Below are positions 25,857 to 34,821 of a stretch of 64,000 bases of DNA, in pieces; the stretch's first letter is position 1; every line of letters begins with the position of its first letter. The notes below the pieces were generated by a model. It was not told the origin of the DNA and did no database searches. It saw only the letters and a program-made list of their open reading frames with translations. A program made the translations under genes and the position numbers. Origin of the DNA: Calditrichia bacterium (lineage in GTDB: Bacteria > Calditrichota > Calditrichia > Calditrichales > J004); the NCBI GenBank assembly GCA_020635035.1, contig JACKAO010000003.1, positions 310,001 to 374,000 of the forward strand. Direction: 5' to 3'.

Positions 25857-28244
25857 TTGATTAAACATTTTCATACAATTCCGGTACTTTTTTTCTTTGT
25901 TTTGTTCTCCGCTGGAATAACTGCCTCCTGGTATTTGGGACAGTACATTGATGAAAAGATATTATTGCTATCGATAGCTGTTCTCTTTTTGTCCCTGATA
26001 TTTCTCTATAAAACACAGCTCAGCTTTTTTTATGTTTCTCTGGCTCTTGTTTTTGTAACAGGATTTTTAAGGATGTGGGTTGCCTTGTTTATGTTTACGC
26101 CTGCAGAAAGCAGTCTTTTTGAAAAGAACATTACCCAGGTTCAGGGAACGATTATCGATACGCGTTACCGTGAAGACAAAGCTGATTTGTATCTGTTAAA
26201 GGTTGACACTGTTTTTACAAACGATTCTGTTTTTGCTGCTGATGGTTTAATGGCCGTACACCAGGGCAAGTACAACGGCAAATTTGAATTTGGAGATTAT
26301 ATCCGGATTCCCCAGAAGCCAGAAGTAACAGCGCTACCGGGCAATCCTGGTGAATTTAATTATCGTTTTTATTTTCAATTGAAAGACCAGTTCTTTACAA
26401 TCAAAATTGAAAAAAACACAAAGATTGAATTTATCGCTGAAGAAAAAGGTAATTACTTTCAATATCATATTTTTAATCCTGTAAGGACAAAAATCAGGAA
26501 GATAATAGATACGTATCTACCTGCTGAGTCTGCCGGGATTGTTAGTGCACTTATCTTAGGTGACCGAAGCAGTCTAAATCAATCTATTGTAAATGACTTT
26601 CAAAAGACCGGAGTTGTTCATGTTCTTGCAATTTCGGGATTGCATGTGGGTTTTATTGCCCTTTTTGTTCAGTTCCTGCTTTCATTTGTCCGTATTCCTG
26701 GCAAAATCACAATTATTCTGACAATTGCTTTTCTTTTGTTTTTTGTAGCCCTTGTTGATTTTAAAGCACCTGTTGTCCGAGCTTCTGCAATGATGATAAT
26801 ATATTATTTAACCAAATTTATCAGGCGGCCACAGGATCCATTAAACGTTCTGGCGATAGCAGGAGTTCTAATACTTGCAGTGCAACCAGAACAACTCCTG
26901 CTCCCGGGATTTCAATATTCGTTTAGTGCGGTATTTGGTCTGCTTTACGGGGGTAAGAGGCTAAACAGGCTTATACCATCGTTTCATGCGAATAACAGAT
27001 TTAAAAAATTTTTTAACATTTACCTTCGAACGGCATTTATTGCATCCTTTTGTGCTGTGTTAGCTACGCTTCCTTTAACATGGTACTATTATGGTGTTAT
27101 CCAGATTGGAGCCCTGATCGCCAATGTTATAGTAATTCCCGCAATTGGAGTAATATTGTTTTTAAGTGTGTTTTTTATTCTGATTTCCTTTTTTAAAATA
27201 CTTCCCGTTTTGGGTGTGGCGATGGTGCTGGATTTTATAATTCAAAAGCTGACCCTGTTTATTGGGCTCTTTGCCAGGGTTCCGTTTATTCAACTTTCAG
27301 CCGGGATGCCAAACTTTTTTGAATTATTACTCGTTTCAATTATTATTTTCTTCCTTTTTACGATTAACAAAGCTAAATCACGGCAAATAATACTAATTAC
27401 TGTTTTATTCTTAACAACCTATACGTTTATAATACATCCTGATCAGAACAGGTTACGCTTAACATTCATAAATGTTGGCCAGGGAGATGCCTGCCTGATC
27501 GAATTTCCCAATGGTAAATCTGCCCTTGTAGATGGTGGAGACAAGAATTTTTCATTTGATGCCGGTGAACGATATCTGCAACCTGTTTTAAAAAATCTTG
27601 GAATTACAAAAATAAACTACCTGATAGGAACTCATCCACACAGCGATCATATTGGTGGTTTTGAATATATCCTGCAAAACTTGGCAGTCGATACACTTGC
27701 TTTAAATGGTTTAGAAGCCAGTTCAGGGTTGTTCAAAAGGATTATCAATCTTGCTCAAAATAAAGATGTTTTTAAAAAGATCGTCAGAAAAGGGCAGGTT
27801 CTTATTCCTGATCCTACCATCCGATTATATGTATTACACCCGGATGGTCCGGATACTGAAGAAGAAACAGATTCCGGAAAGGAAATAAACAACAGCTCCA
27901 TCATGCTTAAATTGGTTTATGGAAATACAAGTGTTTTATTAAATGGTGATGCCGAGACGGAAGCAGAAAACCAGATATTAAAATATGGTAGTTTTTTAGA
28001 TTGTGATATTATGAAAGTTGGTCATCATGGCAGTGTTACATCATCAAGTGAAATGTTTTTGGATCTTGCCAGACCGGAAATAGCAATAGTATCAGTGGGG
28101 CATAAGAATAAATTTAAACATCCCGGATTAAAAACATTACAAAAGTTCGCATCCAGAAATATAAAATTACTCAGGACAGATTTAAGCGGGGCACTTGTTT
28201 TTGAGAGTGATGGTGAAAAAATTAAAAGAGTGGACTGGCGCTGA
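25857..28244 (+). CDS. comEC: ComEC/Rec2-family DNA uptake channel protein
   Basis: 795 residues, full length for ComEC. It starts at a TTG preceded by GGAAGGA. An N-terminal DUF4131 region with membrane helices (about 5-190) is followed by the multi-helix Competence domain (about 220-480, with 'TGVVHVLAISGLHVGF'). A C-terminal MBL-type domain (about 530-795) carries 'VGQGDACLIEFPNGKSALVDGG' and the metal motif THPHSDHIGG. ComEC forms the inner-membrane channel that passes single-stranded DNA into the cytoplasm in natural transformation, and the MBL domain is thought to degrade the non-transported strand. The gene lies 5 nt after the MBL hydrolase gene. No other com or pilus genes are in view. 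A perfect hairpin overlaps its stop codon. Confidence 0.9.
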   Translation: MIKHFHTIPVLFFFVLFSAGITASWYLGQYIDEKILLLSIAVLFLSLIFLYKTQLSFFYVSLALVFVTGFLRMWVALFMFTPAESSLFEKNITQVQGTIIDTRYREDKADLYLLKVDTVFTNDSVFAADGLMAVHQGKYNGKFEFGDYIRIPQKPEVTALPGNPGEFNYRFYFQLKDQFFTIKIEKNTKIEFIAEEKGNYFQYHIFNPVRTKIRKIIDTYLPAESAGIVSALILGDRSSLNQSIVNDFQKTGVVHVLAISGLHVGFIALFVQFLLSFVRIPGKITIILTIAFLLFFVALVDFKAPVVRASAMMIIYYLTKFIRRPQDPLNVLAIAGVLILAVQPEQLLLPGFQYSFSAVFGLLYGGKRLNRLIPSFHANNRFKKFFNIYLRTAFIASFCAVLATLPLTWYYYGVIQIGALIANVIVIPAIGVILFLSVFFILISFFKILPVLGVAMVLDFIIQKLTLFIGLFARVPFIQLSAGMPNFFELLLVSIIIFFLFTINKAKSRQIILITVLFLTTYTFIIHPDQNRLRLTFINVGQGDACLIEFPNGKSALVDGGDKNFSFDAGERYLQPVLKNLGITKINYLIGTHPHSDHIGGFEYILQNLAVDTLALNGLEASSGLFKRIINLAQNKDVFKKIVRKGQVLIPDPTIRLYVLHPDGPDTEEETDSGKEINNSSIMLKLVYGNTSVLLNGDAETEAENQILKYGSFLDCDIMKVGHHGSVTSSSEMFLDLARPEIAIVSVGHKNKFKHPGLKTLQKFASRNIKLLRTDLSGALVFESDGEKIKRVDWR

Positions 28245-28259
28245 TTTGTCCACTCTTTT
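28224..28259. terminator. Bidirectional terminator between comEC and prc
   Basis: AAAAGAGTGGAC (28224-28235) pairs perfectly over 12 bp with GTCCACTCTTTT (28248-28259) around a 12-nt loop. The A/T ends give a U tract in both directions. It serves the convergent genes ending at 28244 and 28273, and the comEC stop codon lies in the loop. Confidence 0.85.
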
Positions 28260-28272
28260 CAGTATTAGAGCA

Positions 28273-30270
28273 TTATTTTTTTTCTGAGATCTGAATATAA
28301 TCTGCCAGAATATTTCCGCTTTCCCTAAGCATAACATCTTCTTCCTTCTGATCAAACTCATCGCGGTCTTTCTTCTTGTTATTTTCCTTGTCTTCCAGTC
28401 TTTTTGCTTCATTAAGTGAGTATCGCTTTTCCTGCTTTTTATCTCTGAATTCATTTATCTCATTCACCACATAAGCAAAATTTTCATCCTTAGTCATACG
28501 TACCTGATGATTTTCCTTCAACCGTTTAATATAATTATCCAGATTATTTACATAGTGGTTGTGTTTAACTTCTGAGATCTGATCCCACAAAAGTGCATTA
28601 GGCTGAGAGCTTTCACCAAACTCATCATGGTCAAAACGTGAAGGCAGTTCAACATCGGGAATCACACCTTTGTGCTGAGTACTGCCACCGTTTACACGAT
28701 AAAATTTTGCATTGGTTAGTTTCACCTGGCCGTATTTTTTAGAGCTTCTCGGAAAGAAGTGATTAAGATCGTAAATCGCCTGAACTGTTCCTTTGCCATA
28801 TGTTTGGCTGCCAACTATGATTCCCCGGTCGTAATCCTGGATAGCAGCGGCAAAAATTTCAGATGCAGATGCGCTGAACTGATCAACCAAAACCACCAAT
28901 GGGCCGTCATATAAAACAGAAGGATCAAAGTCGGCTTCTGTCTTTATTTCTCCACGGACATCTTTTACCTGAACAACCGGGCCATTCTTTATAAAAAGTC
29001 CGGTAAGATTAACTGCTTCAGATAAAAATCCTCCACCATTTTTTCGAAGGTCTATGACAACTCCATCCAAATTTTGTTTTTTGAAATCATTAAGAATTTT
29101 TGTTACATCACGGGTTGTACTCTTGTAGTTCGCGTCACCGGATCTTTGTCCATCGAAATCAAAATAAAAGGCAGGTATTTCAATTACACCTATGTTCAGA
29201 TCCCTTTCTTTTCTTTTAATTATCAATGTATCACTCTTTGCAGCGCTGTCTTCAAGTTTTACTTTATCCCGCTTGATTGTTATGGTTTCTGCATCAGTTA
29301 ACAGGTCTGTTTCATCATGCAGAATTTGCAGGTTTACTTTCGAATCTTTTGGTCCGCGGATTAACTGAACAACATCATCTATACGCCAGCCAATTACATC
29401 TGTCAGTTCATCTTCATTTTCCTGTCCAACACCAACTATCAGGTCATTTGCTTTAAGCAAACCGCTTTTGTCTGCGGGGCCGCCGGGGATAATTTCTACT
29501 ACTTTGGTGTATTCATTATCTGTTTGCAATCGTGCACCGATACCTTCCAAGGATTGCCGCATCCGGATATTAAAATCGTCAGTCGCCTTGGGTGAGAAGT
29601 AATCTGTGTGCGGATCAAATACCTTAGCTAAAGCATTCAGATAAATCTGGATTACATCTTCGGACTGGTTCTGGCTTAACCGGCGTTGAAGATTGCTGTA
29701 GCGCGTATGAAGTGTTTCTTTTATTTTACTCTCTTCTTTTCCGGATATCTTTAAACTGAGATATTCGCTTTTGATACGTTTTCTCCAGAAATCATCCAAT
29801 TCAGTCATGTCGGCTGCCCAGTCTGTACTATCCCTGAAAGGCTCATAATATTCATCGATTGTAAAATCGAAAGGTTTATCGATGCGCTCATCCACAAATT
29901 TTAAGCGATCATTCATACGTTTTTGAAAGGTATTGAAAATCATAAAGACCGGATCAAGATTTCCTGTTTGCAGAAACGTGTCAAACTCATAGCGGTATTT
30001 TTTAAACTTGTTAATATCGATGGCTGTAAAATAGCTTCTGTTGTAATCCAGAAATTCAATGTAGTTATTATAAAGCTGCGATGAGAGCGAATCATCAATT
30101 GAAACATCCTTATAATGCAACTGCGTCAAAATCTGGGTTACCTTTTGAACAACACGTTGATGCTGCGGTTCTGGTTGCAGTTCCGGAATCTGTAACGATT
30201 TATCCGGTGCGGCTTTTAAAAGTAAAAATGTTGATAATACGAGCAGTGAAATAATCTTAGATCTGGACAT
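28273..30270 (-). CDS. prc: Tail-specific periplasmic protease Prc/Tsp (S41 family)
   Basis: 665 residues, the size of E. coli Prc. A signal peptide (about 1-21) is followed by a long N-terminal helical region (about 35-225, with the family feature 'FLDYNRSYF'). A PDZ domain covers about 240-330 ('VEIIPGGPADKSGLLKANDLIVGV'), and the S41 protease domain about 360-540. The catalytic serine region is QFSASASE (466-471) and the catalytic lysine is Lys493 in TYGKGTVQ. A charged C-terminal helical tail (DUF3340-like) ends the protein. The enzyme degrades envelope and SsrA-tagged-like substrates by their C-termini, for example peptidoglycan hydrolases. It stands alone on the minus strand, convergent with comEC. 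Confidence 0.92.
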   Translation of the reverse strand: MSRSKIISLLVLSTFLLLKAAPDKSLQIPELQPEPQHQRVVQKVTQILTQLHYKDVSIDDSLSSQLYNNYIEFLDYNRSYFTAIDINKFKKYRYEFDTFLQTGNLDPVFMIFNTFQKRMNDRLKFVDERIDKPFDFTIDEYYEPFRDSTDWAADMTELDDFWRKRIKSEYLSLKISGKEESKIKETLHTRYSNLQRRLSQNQSEDVIQIYLNALAKVFDPHTDYFSPKATDDFNIRMRQSLEGIGARLQTDNEYTKVVEIIPGGPADKSGLLKANDLIVGVGQENEDELTDVIGWRIDDVVQLIRGPKDSKVNLQILHDETDLLTDAETITIKRDKVKLEDSAAKSDTLIIKRKERDLNIGVIEIPAFYFDFDGQRSGDANYKSTTRDVTKILNDFKKQNLDGVVIDLRKNGGGFLSEAVNLTGLFIKNGPVVQVKDVRGEIKTEADFDPSVLYDGPLVVLVDQFSASASEIFAAAIQDYDRGIIVGSQTYGKGTVQAIYDLNHFFPRSSKKYGQVKLTNAKFYRVNGGSTQHKGVIPDVELPSRFDHDEFGESSQPNALLWDQISEVKHNHYVNNLDNYIKRLKENHQVRMTKDENFAYVVNEINEFRDKKQEKRYSLNEAKRLEDKENNKKKDRDEFDQKEEDVMLRESGNILADYIQISEKK

Positions 30271-30507
30271 AAGTATAGTTTCCTTTTTGTTTGAAGCTAA
30301 TTACTACGGCAGCAGCAAGAAGGTTTCAAATTTGTATTGTTTTTGATAAAAATGTACTTTTAATACTGATCTAATCGACCTTTTTTTCCCGGGGCTTTAT
30401 TTATAAATTTTTACCTACTTAAATCAAGTTTGAATTTTTTTGAAGCAGTGTAACTTTTTTGAATGACTGACGTAAAAAAATATGGAATTTTATATGCGGA
30501 GGAAAAC

Positions 30508-32103
30508 ATGCTTTATAAGCGTGTACTTACAACTGTTTTTATGACTATTCTGCTTTCTTCAACGTTATTTGCACAAAATTTTGATGTATCAAAAGTTGAG
30601 AAAAAAGCAAAAGAAAAATATTTAAAAGATAGCAGCAAAAAAGAATACCGCTACCAGGATAATACTTTTATTGGTGATGAAGAGTATATTGATGGTAATG
30701 TCGTTGTTGTTAAGGGTAACCTTACACTTCGCGGTCAGATAAACGGTGATATACTTGTTGTAAACGGTGATATCCGCTTAAAAAATGATGCAAGGGTAGA
30801 TGGCAATGTAACAGCTGTTGACGGGCGTATCTACCAGGATCGAAATACAAAAATTAATGGCAATCAGATTGAAACACATGCCCGCAATCTTTTCCCTAAA
30901 GATGACTGGGATTATGATTACGACAGTGATTATGACTATGATTACGATTATAATGATGATGAATGGGACTGGAGCTGGTCAAAACGTTTCTACGGAAGTT
31001 ACAGCACGCTTCCTATCAAAGATGTTGACGATGCGTTTGTGCTTCGCTATAACCGCGTTCAGGGATTGTTTATCGGGCCTGGGATTCCTAAATGGATTGG
31101 CGGAAAATACAATTACTTTACTTTGCATGGTTTTGCCGGGTATGGTTTTATGGAAAAAAAATGGCGATACCAGCTGGGATTGGATCGCTGGCTTTTTGAT
31201 CAGCGGACATACCGTTTTGAAATTGGAGCCAAAATTTATGATTTAACAGATTCTCGCGACGATTGGCTTCTCTCCATGACGGAAAACAGCCTGGCTTCGT
31301 TCTTTCTTAAAGACGATTATCATGATTTTTATCGCAGAACAGGCTATGAAGTTCATGCCAGCCAGAATTTTACAATATTCCTTAAAGGAACAATCGCCTA
31401 CAGGAATGATGAATATCAGTCAGTTGCGCGTCATGCACAATGGTCGCTATTCAACGGAGATGACAGATTTCGGGAAAATCCGGCAATTGAAGAAGGCAAA
31501 ATGCGCAGTCTGTATGGAGAAATCTACTTTGATACCCGCGATAATATTCAGTTACCCCGAAAAGGCTGGTACGGTTTACTGGCGATTGAAAGTTCAAACA
31601 AAAAGCATCTGAAGAGTGATTTTTCATTTAATCAGTACTCACTCGAAATCAGGCGATATCAGACTTTTGGTTTCAGGGAAAGGCTGGATATACGTTTAAA
31701 AGCCGGTTCTGCGGAAGGCACATTGCCGGTGCAAAAAATTTATCAAATGGGCGGACCAAGCACTTTACGCGGTTTTAATTATAAATCTTTGGCGGGTGAT
31801 CGTATGCTCCTGGCAAATTTTGAATATAACCTGAATCCGCGAATCTTCTCAACAGACTTGTTATTTCTTGATGAATTAAATTACATTCTTTTTTATGACA
31901 TCGGAAATGCCTGGTTTTCAAACCCATTACAGGATAACAAATGGTATGAAGGTTTTGACAATGTAAAATTTAATACTCTTAAGTCAGATATCGGTATGGC
32001 AATCACCTTTGATGATGGAAAATACAGGATCAGTATGGCTAAGCGATTGGACAGCGGGCTGCATCCACTTTCTTTTTCATTGAGAATTGTTAAGCCTTTT
32101 TAG
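30508..32103 (+). CDS. Outer-membrane barrel (BamA/Omp85-like) with bactofilin-like N-terminus
   Basis: 531 residues from the ATG at 30508, chosen because GCGGAGG lies 6 nt upstream and the signal peptide (MLYKRVLTTVFMTILLSSTLFAQ) starts there; an in-frame ATG 45 nt upstream has no such site. After the signal, a short polymerising-type right-handed helix resembles bactofilin or polymer-forming DUF583 repeats ('DGNVVVVKGNLTLRGQINGDILVVNGDI', about 60-125). A low-complexity Asp/Tyr stretch of about 28 residues follows (about 137-165). The C-terminal half has barrel strands of the D15/Omp85 surface-antigen type, including 'QMGGPSTLRGFNYKS' (the RGF motif of Omp85 loop L6) and a final phenylalanine. 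It is the first of three genes separated by 8 and 15 nt. The inferred role is OM insertion or secretion. Confidence 0.8.
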   Translation: MLYKRVLTTVFMTILLSSTLFAQNFDVSKVEKKAKEKYLKDSSKKEYRYQDNTFIGDEEYIDGNVVVVKGNLTLRGQINGDILVVNGDIRLKNDARVDGNVTAVDGRIYQDRNTKINGNQIETHARNLFPKDDWDYDYDSDYDYDYDYNDDEWDWSWSKRFYGSYSTLPIKDVDDAFVLRYNRVQGLFIGPGIPKWIGGKYNYFTLHGFAGYGFMEKKWRYQLGLDRWLFDQRTYRFEIGAKIYDLTDSRDDWLLSMTENSLASFFLKDDYHDFYRRTGYEVHASQNFTIFLKGTIAYRNDEYQSVARHAQWSLFNGDDRFRENPAIEEGKMRSLYGEIYFDTRDNIQLPRKGWYGLLAIESSNKKHLKSDFSFNQYSLEIRRYQTFGFRERLDIRLKAGSAEGTLPVQKIYQMGGPSTLRGFNYKSLAGDRMLLANFEYNLNPRIFSTDLLFLDELNYILFYDIGNAWFSNPLQDNKWYEGFDNVKFNTLKSDIGMAITFDDGKYRISMAKRLDSGLHPLSFSLRIVKPF

Positions 32104-32111
32104 GAAAATAT

Positions 32112-33833
32112 ATGACAAGAAGGATTTGTGTTTTAATGTTTCTTTTTCCGGTTGTACTTTTGGCGCAATCGGAAACAATCAAAATTGACCGGATTGGATT
32201 CAACCAAATTCATATGGCAGGCTTTACTCTTACGAGTAATGCAGAAGTTAATGTTAAAGGAGTTGGAGCCGGCGGCGAAAAAGAACAGAATAAAATCCAT
32301 AATTACCAGGAAGATCCGTTCAATTTGTATGCTTATGCCTGGATACTTGATGCCCACACCCGTGAAATGGTTTGGAGAATGACTATTGGTAATTCGAGTA
32401 CAGACTGGTGGAATAAAACAAATCGTGAATTTGATGAAAACGTAAAGCTTCCTGCCGGTGAATATGAATTATATTTCTCATCTGTTGAACCTGCCTTCTC
32501 AACCGGATTTATGACTTTGGGGCGCTGGTTGGAAAAAATGCTGGGCAGTAACGACTGGGAAGACTATGCAAGAAAATGGAATGTTACTGTCAGCCCGGTA
32601 AATTCTTCCGTATCTGATGCAGCAGTGTTAAAATATCAGAGGGCAATGAAAGATGGTGCAATTGTAAATCTTAATGCTGTCGGCGACCGAAGTTATTTAA
32701 GTCGCGGTTTTACTTTAAGCAAATCAATACCTGTGGAAATTTATGCTGTTGGAGAAGGCTGGAAAGGTGAAATGTTTGATTACGGCTGGCTGATAGACGC
32801 AAATACCCGGCAAAAAGTCTGGCAGATGCGTTATGATAAAACTGACCATGCCGGCGGTGCAATCAAAAATCGGGTAGAGCGGGAAACGATTAACTTAGCT
32901 GCTGGTGATTATCTCCTTTACTTCAAAACAGATGATAATCATTCACATGAAAAATGGAATGCAAATCCCCCGTATGACCCGGAATTTTGGGGTGTGGCAA
33001 TTTTCCCTAAAGATAAAAACTTTGATGAATCCATCCTGAGTGATTACAGGGATGAAAAAGAAAAAGCTCTGCTTAGCCTTATTCGTGTCGGGGATAATGA
33101 ATACAAAGAATCGGGTCTGAGTGTTGAAAAAAGTGGAAAGTTCAGAATATATGCTTTGGGTGAAGGCCGTGATGGGGAGATGTATGATTACGGCTGGATT
33201 ACAGATGTTGAAACCGGAAAGACTGTCTGGAAAATGGATTATCGTAAAACCGAGCATGCCGGTGGAGCAAATAAGAATCGTTTGTTCAATGATTTAGTCT
33301 ATCTCGATAAAGGGAAATATATTGTTCATTACAAAACAGATGGATCACATTCCTATAATGATTGGAATTCCAGCGCCCCATATGAGCCGGATAAATGGGG
33401 AATTTCCATTTATCAGGCAGGTAAGGATGTAGTTGCAAAAGAAATTAACAGCAGCAATCTGAAAGCTGAAAATGTAATTGCTCAACTTACACGAGTTGGA
33501 AATGATGAGCATTTGCGTCGCCGTTTTACTCTGGACAAAACAACACAAATACGTGTTTACGCAATTGGAGAAGGCGACTGGGATGAAATGTATGATTATG
33601 GCTGGATTGAGAATGAAGAAACCGGCCGAAAAGTCTGGCAGATGCGCTATCGCAGCACGGAGCATGCCGGCGGTGCAAAAAAGAATCGTCTTGTTGACAC
33701 CATTATTACCCTGGATCGTGGCACATATACAGTCCATTATGTTTCAGATGACAGTCATTCGTATAATGACTGGAACCAAAGCGCACCCTATAAAGAAATT
33801 GACTGGGGCATAACATTGTACAGAATAAATTGA
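32112..33833 (+). CDS. Exported protein with four copies of an unrecognised ~120-residue domain
   Basis: 573 residues with signal peptide MTRRICVLMFLFPVVLLAQ. The mature protein is four repeats at about 22-165 (divergent), 185-305, 318-435 and 450-573. Each of the last three carries VGDxxYLxRxFTL, then YAxGEG..GEMYDYGW, VWxMxYxxTEHAGGA, KNR and a closing SHSYNDWNxxAPY..WGI. The most conserved residues (Glu, Asp, His, Trp, Asn) cluster in the GEMYDYGW, EHAGGA and SHSYNDW motifs, suggesting a shared binding site. I do not recognise the family. It lies 8 nt after the barrel gene and 15 nt before the DUF4097 gene, so it is probably a periplasmic or surface partner of both. Beta-sandwich structure is my guess from the strand pattern. 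Confidence 0.75.
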   Translation: MTRRICVLMFLFPVVLLAQSETIKIDRIGFNQIHMAGFTLTSNAEVNVKGVGAGGEKEQNKIHNYQEDPFNLYAYAWILDAHTREMVWRMTIGNSSTDWWNKTNREFDENVKLPAGEYELYFSSVEPAFSTGFMTLGRWLEKMLGSNDWEDYARKWNVTVSPVNSSVSDAAVLKYQRAMKDGAIVNLNAVGDRSYLSRGFTLSKSIPVEIYAVGEGWKGEMFDYGWLIDANTRQKVWQMRYDKTDHAGGAIKNRVERETINLAAGDYLLYFKTDDNHSHEKWNANPPYDPEFWGVAIFPKDKNFDESILSDYRDEKEKALLSLIRVGDNEYKESGLSVEKSGKFRIYALGEGRDGEMYDYGWITDVETGKTVWKMDYRKTEHAGGANKNRLFNDLVYLDKGKYIVHYKTDGSHSYNDWNSSAPYEPDKWGISIYQAGKDVVAKEINSSNLKAENVIAQLTRVGNDEHLRRRFTLDKTTQIRVYAIGEGDWDEMYDYGWIENEETGRKVWQMRYRSTEHAGGAKKNRLVDTIITLDRGTYTVHYVSDDSHSYNDWNQSAPYKEIDWGITLYRIN

Positions 33834-33848
33834 TAATCGGAGGTTTTT

Positions 33849-34655
33849 ATGCGGTCTGTTAAATATGCATTGTTATTCGCTTTTACTACACTTCTGTTGT
33901 CTCCATTATTTGCTCGTGAGATCGAAGAAACTTTCAAAAAAAATATTCCTGTTAATGATGCAACCCGTCTGACTGTCGAAAATCGTAATGGATCGATCGA
34001 TGTAAAAAGCTGGGATAAAGATGAAGTTGAAGTAATCGCATATAAAAAGGTAAACGCTGATAATCGGGAAGCAGCCGTGCGGCTTATGGAAGATCTGAAG
34101 GTAGTCATTCACGAGCGGGGCGATGAAATTGAAGTGATTACAGAATATCCAAATACCCGAAATAAAAATGACGGTGGATTCTGGAGCTGGGTTATGGGTA
34201 AATCAGGGAATGTAGGTTATTCTGTATCTTATGAAATACATGTGCCAGAAAAGTTTGACCTGAATCTGGAATCTACAAATGGCCGTATTGAAGTGGCAAA
34301 TTGCAACGGAAGAATGCGCCTTCAGACGACTAATGGAAAAATTATTGCAGATCGGGTATCCGGTTCTATTCGCTGCAATACAACCAATGGCTCTATAAAC
34401 GCTTCCCTTGTTGAAGTTCTGGAAGATGAAGAAATGAATTTCCTTTCAACAAACGGTTCGATTAAAGTTTATTTACCGGGAAGCATAAATGCCGATGTTC
34501 GTGCACAAACGACAAACGGCAGTATAAATTGCGATCTTCCAATTTCTCAGCGTTACAGCAGTTCACGCAAAAAACTGGATGGTGTTATTAATGATGGCGG
34601 AATGCTTATATACCTTAAAACAACAAATGGAAGTATCCATCTGCGTGAAAGTTAA
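33849..34655 (+). CDS. DUF4097-family exported beta-repeat protein
   Basis: 268 residues with a signal peptide (MRSVKYALLFAFTTLLLSPLFAR). The rest is a DUF4097/DUF4098 putative adhesin beta-solenoid, with repeated 'TNGSI' turns: ENRNGSIDVKSWD, STNGRIEVAN, TTNGKIIAD, TTNGSINAS, STNGSIKVY, TTNGSINCD and TTNGSIHL. The spacing of about 20 residues is consistent with successive rungs. Such proteins occur widely in envelope and stress loci; their molecular role is not settled. It starts after GGAGG 15 nt downstream of the four-repeat protein and closes this operon. Confidence 0.85.
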   Translation: MRSVKYALLFAFTTLLLSPLFAREIEETFKKNIPVNDATRLTVENRNGSIDVKSWDKDEVEVIAYKKVNADNREAAVRLMEDLKVVIHERGDEIEVITEYPNTRNKNDGGFWSWVMGKSGNVGYSVSYEIHVPEKFDLNLESTNGRIEVANCNGRMRLQTTNGKIIADRVSGSIRCNTTNGSINASLVEVLEDEEMNFLSTNGSIKVYLPGSINADVRAQTTNGSINCDLPISQRYSSSRKKLDGVINDGGMLIYLKTTNGSIHLRES

Positions 34656-34728
34656 ATTTTTCCGTAATTCTTAAAAATAATTTCTCTATCCAGGAATGGA
34701 TAGGTCCTACCTGCAGAACTATTCTTTT

Positions 34729-34749
34729 ATCTGACTGAATTAATCAGAT
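34729..34749. promoter_or_regulatory. Inverted repeat upstream of the ligase-acetyltransferase gene
   Basis: ATCTGA (34729-34734) and TCAGAT (34744-34749) form a 6-bp inverted repeat with a 9-nt spacer, about 73 nt before the start at 34822. It is a possible operator; support is modest. Confidence 0.3.
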
Positions 34750-34821
34750 CTGCTATTTTTACATTTTCTTTTAAGATCAAAATGCATATTTTTTATGCAT
34801 ACAATAAACCATGGGGTAAAC

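Noticed and set aside
30818..31246. A 142-codon frame overlapping the barrel gene on the same strand
   Set aside because: It is a shifted frame of the Asp/Tyr-rich repeat region with no coding features of its own.
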